DNA of 49,213 nucleotides, taken from contig DDQK01000021.1 of NCBI GenBank assembly GCA_002342665.1, forward strand, positions 8,872 to 58,084. The letters run 5' to 3'. The position numbers and the translations under genes are program-made. Shown here piece by piece: positions 46,327 through 49,213 of the stretch. The DNA comes from Prevotella sp. UBA2444. GTDB taxonomy: Bacteria > Bacteroidota > Bacteroidia > Bacteroidales > Bacteroidaceae. The notes below the pieces were generated by a model. The model had not been told where the DNA came from and did not search any database. It was given only the letters and a program-made list of their open reading frames with translations. The number at the start of each line of letters is the position of its first letter. The first letter of the stretch is position 1.

Positions 46327-49213
46327 ATGAAAAAGGTAGTTGCTATATTACTGTTATCAGTTGCCGTCATAAGTGTTCATGCGCAAAGATATGACACGGT
46401 TGATAGAATGAGAGATGCACTAGACTATATGTTCGCTCGGATAGATAGGCCATCTGTGCCTACAGGTCTTCTAATTGACAATGCAATCGAGTATGAAGAC
46501 CTTTCCAAATATTCTCCGGAAAAAGGCATCTCAGATGAGAATGTTGTTGACATTCTTAAATATGGTAATATTTTGGAAACTCTTAAGTCCGCTTCGCTAA
46601 CAGGCAACCCCTTGTTTGCTTTTGAGAAAGGGATTGAAATGGGTAGAAATAAAGAAGGACGGGAATCTTTAGTTAGAATAAGTATTTCGTTGTTTGAATA
46701 TGCACAAATACGTGCAAATGCTATCGAAGAGGGAAAACTTACTTATAACAATGGGCAAGTATTCTGCTCGTCAGCAGAAGCATATCAAAAGAAAATAGTG
46801 TGTGCAGGATGTGCGATGGATGGGTGTAAAAGTACAAGTGACGTATTGTTTTCTCTGCCCAGTAACTATATACTGTCCAATATCGGCATCGCAGATGTTG
46901 AAATTGATTATGGCCAAGGTTTTATTAGCATATTGAACAGAAAGGTTAATGCACATCTATCAGGAGGGGAACATATTCTTGTCTTTAAGATTATCGATTG
47001 TAATGGAAATATATATTATTCACATTCTTCATTGAATATTGTATCAGTAACAAGGGCTATGACACGAAGCCCAAAAGTCACACCAAATGAAAACTTTACT
47101 GTCGAAGGTTTGTCATATAACGGCATAAAGACCGCTGCTGATGTAAGTCTCAAATTTGCGCCAGGAAATTATAGTGGCAAAATAAGGAAACCGCTTATTT
47201 TCGTTGAAGGATTTGACCCTCGCGAACTTAACCCAGATGGGCAAGGTGCGAATAGTTTTTGCAACATCTACACTCAATGGAGTGATTTTATCTGCAACAA
47301 TGGTTACGATTTCATTTATGTAGATTGGCAAGATGCAGGTGAGTACATACAAGCAAATGCCTATACACTGATAGAAGTAATAAAGAAAATAAATACAAAG
47401 ACTGATGTTTTATCTGTGCCTTCCGTGGTTATTGGTCACAGTATGGGAGGATTAGTTTCAAGATATGCTTTGAAAACAATGGAAAATAGCCAACAGAAAC
47501 ATAATGTGGGAACCTATGTTAGTTTCGATTCTCCGCACATGGGTGCAAATGTCCCCCTAAGCGTTTTGTATGGCTATCATGGCATTTTGAGTTTCTTGAA
47601 AGACAAGAAAATACTTAGTTCGTTGCTGAACGTAGAAAATCTTATAGCAATCGGTAATCGTTTCGCATACTCTACTGCTGCACAGCAAATGCTTCTAAAT
47701 TACGTGGACCCGGCAGGCAATCTTAATAACAATGTTCATATTCAATGGCAGAAAGAACTTAATAATCTGGGATTTCCTAATGGTGATACTGGAAAAGAAT
47801 TCAAAAGATTAGCAATTGCTAACAGTGATTACACACTCCCTAATATTGAGACTCCGTTACTTTATTGTGACTTATCGGCGGGGAGTAATATTACAACGGC
47901 TGTTGCCCCTTTACTTTCTGCGGTAACTGTAGTGTTGTTACAGGATGTGGTAGCAGGGTTGCTTGTCATGCTCCCAGGAAGAGACGAAGTAAAAGGCGTA
48001 TTCGAGTGTCTGCCTGCTACTACTATAGGTGGAAAAATAACACATATTAATATTGGATATAAAAAGACCTTCTTATGGACAATACCAATATCGAAGACCG
48101 TATTTTCGTATGATAGATACCATTCTGGCAATTGTCTTTACGACACATATTCTGCGTCAAGATGGGGAGTAGAAAATATAAATATCCCTTCTGGCTCTAC
48201 TTATTCAAGCATTTTGGGATATTACGGAACTGACATAAAACTAGCGTCAGGCATCCCCTTTGTACCCACTGCCAGTGCGCTTGCCGTCGGAGATGGCATA
48301 AGCAACAGCCCGGCCCAATTCTCGATTGCACCTACAGGCAATGTTTCCCCATTTGGTGAGGCTTACTATATGGAGTCTATTGCTGGCAATCAGATGCACA
48401 TATCTATATCCTCCGATGCAAAGACATGGCTTGAGTCACAATTAACAAGAACGATTATGGGGCCTTCCACTGGCTATTCTGGCGCAAAGTACCAACTTTC
48501 AGAAATTCTTTCTGGTGTAGTATGGAATAGTTCAGACACATCTATAGCAACCATTAACCAGCAGGGCGTTTTAGATGTGACAGGAAACGGTCTGGTTCAG
48601 ATCACGGCTAAGCACAATGGGATTACATATAACAAAACCATTATGGTCGGTACACCCAAATATATCCTTGTAGCCAACCACGAACCCAATGGTTTTAAAG
48701 TAGATGCGAACCTAATCACCTCGCAATTCTCTAATCCAAGCGAACAGATAAATAGAATTGTCAGTTACCATTGGGGAGTTAAGTTCCCAAATAAACAAAT
48801 TGTTTGGGATGTAACAAATGAGCCTTCTATTTTGATTCCACTTGAAGACAAAAATGTTACTGTGTATTTCAAGGTTTGCGACAGTAATGGCGATTTTGGA
48901 CAGGTGCAATATATTAATGCACAGGCTCAGGATGTGTTTGTTGTTACAAATGGTGTTTTGGGAGTAGATGGTAATAAGTGCATCTATAAACCTGATGGTA
49001 CGGTCTATTCTTACAAAAATGGCAAGATATACTTAACCCGTAATACAAATTTGCCATCAGAATATCAGCATGATATATGGACATCAACCAAAGCTGTAGT
49101 GTTTAGTCCATTTAGTGCGAATTACACGATACCTGTCAGCAAGGGAGCCTTGTCTATTAAGAATGTTCTTCCAGATGCGGAATTAAACTATATTGCGCCA
49201 GTTCGGGATAAGA
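46327..49213 (+). CDS. Large exported alpha/beta hydrolase (lipase/esterase-like) with Ig-like domain, 3' end outside the window
   Basis: The frame is open from ATG 46327 to the right edge, 962 codons seen and no stop. A signal peptide (about 1-20, MKKVVAILLLSVAVISVHAQ) is followed by a helical N-terminal region with a Cys cluster (CAGCAMDGC about 163-171). An alpha/beta-hydrolase domain (about 285-640) contains PLIFVEGFDPREL near the oxyanion loop and the nucleophile elbow GHSMGG at 370-375 (Ser372). A bacterial Ig-like (BIG2-type) domain lies near 715-785 (WNSSDTSIATINQQGVLDVTG). Further beta-rich sequence follows. The predicted role is hydrolysis of a lipid or ester outside the cell. It may carry a secretion domain beyond the window. 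Codon use is AT-rich, like its two upstream neighbours. Confidence 0.85.
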   Translation, partial: MKKVVAILLLSVAVISVHAQRYDTVDRMRDALDYMFARIDRPSVPTGLLIDNAIEYEDLSKYSPEKGISDENVVDILKYGNILETLKSASLTGNPLFAFEKGIEMGRNKEGRESLVRISISLFEYAQIRANAIEEGKLTYNNGQVFCSSAEAYQKKIVCAGCAMDGCKSTSDVLFSLPSNYILSNIGIADVEIDYGQGFISILNRKVNAHLSGGEHILVFKIIDCNGNIYYSHSSLNIVSVTRAMTRSPKVTPNENFTVEGLSYNGIKTAADVSLKFAPGNYSGKIRKPLIFVEGFDPRELNPDGQGANSFCNIYTQWSDFICNNGYDFIYVDWQDAGEYIQANAYTLIEVIKKINTKTDVLSVPSVVIGHSMGGLVSRYALKTMENSQQKHNVGTYVSFDSPHMGANVPLSVLYGYHGILSFLKDKKILSSLLNVENLIAIGNRFAYSTAAQQMLLNYVDPAGNLNNNVHIQWQKELNNLGFPNGDTGKEFKRLAIANSDYTLPNIETPLLYCDLSAGSNITTAVAPLLSAVTVVLLQDVVAGLLVMLPGRDEVKGVFECLPATTIGGKITHINIGYKKTFLWTIPISKTVFSYDRYHSGNCLYDTYSASRWGVENINIPSGSTYSSILGYYGTDIKLASGIPFVPTASALAVGDGISNSPAQFSIAPTGNVSPFGEAYYMESIAGNQMHISISSDAKTWLESQLTRTIMGPSTGYSGAKYQLSEILSGVVWNSSDTSIATINQQGVLDVTGNGLVQITAKHNGITYNKTIMVGTPKYILVANHEPNGFKVDANLITSQFSNPSEQINRIVSYHWGVKFPNKQIVWDVTNEPSILIPLEDKNVTVYFKVCDSNGDFGQVQYINAQAQDVFVVTNGVLGVDGNKCIYKPDGTVYSYKNGKIYLTRNTNLPSEYQHDIWTSTKAVVFSPFSANYTIPVSKGALSIKNVLPDAELNYIAPVRDK

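Noticed and set aside
1..49213. tRNA or rRNA genes
   Set aside because: No TPsiC-loop (GTTCGANNC) in a cloverleaf setting or rRNA-like sequence was noticed.

Overview
The window looks like a chromosomal segment of a Bacteroidales bacterium, most likely Prevotella or a close relative. The evidence is the promoter style, with -7 boxes TAnnTTTGC and in seven cases a TTTG box exactly 20 bases upstream. Supporting this are the near absence of Shine-Dalgarno sequences and families typical of the group: DUF5686, DUF3244, DUF4494, DUF2027, EFR1 ferrodoxin, HU-CCDC81/SPOR protein, S1 with a 593-residue ORF, NADP-GDH and a malic enzyme-PTA fusion. No rRNA, tRNA, CRISPR array, transposase or phage gene was seen.

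Layout. 1-6715 (+): the end of a GIN-domain protein, then nucleotidyltransferase, ATP-grasp, CDP-alcohol phosphotransferase, HAD hydrolase and a DUF5686 outer-membrane protein. This looks like a small pathway that activates and transfers a phospho-alcohol, joined by tandem-repeat linkers. 6724-9639: a LacI regulator with its own operator, facing a two-gene operon (HU/SPOR protein, then zinc-ribbon FHA protein). 9680-12404 (+): rfbC, UDP-glucose dehydrogenase and a lipoprotein. 12490-15035 (-): 5'-nucleotidase coupled to NudC. 15156-18203: J-domain protein, a decayed stretch with two gene stubs, then a hydroxyacid dehydrogenase overlapping a low-molecular-weight phosphatase. 18227-24144: kdsB (-), then MORN protein, YhcH family, glycogen branching enzyme with a histone-H1-like tail, and a membrane protein (+). 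24174-30119 (-): two tandem acyl-CoA ligases, an FtsX-type permease and an aminotransferase. 30279-34337: a membrane-anchored pseudokinase, DUF4494 and YggS (+), EFR1 ferrodoxin (-), DUF2027 (+). 34360-40817 (-): a small secreted protein, rpsA, gdhA and maeB. 41089-43619: reverse rubrerythrin, a beta-helix lipoprotein and cytidine deaminase. From about 43700 to the right edge the DNA is visibly AT-richer. It carries a membrane-spanning TPR/HTH regulator, a small DUF3244 secreted protein and a large secreted alpha/beta hydrolase that runs off the window; this is probably an acquired island.

The most unusual feature is a set of short tandem repeats placed between genes and always oriented with transcription: an octamer GAGAGATT, heptamers built on TGAA, and a GC-rich 3'-end hairpin. 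The octamer supplies the TGA stop of the upstream gene and, in three cases, the TTG start of the downstream gene, so it behaves like a stop-restart linker. Related repeats have also entered coding regions, in the HAD protein, the DUF5686 signal peptide and the EFR1 C-terminus. Other points of note are a LacI-type operator repeated with one mismatch upstream of the gdhA promoter, several predicted leaderless mRNAs, and candidate small RNAs.
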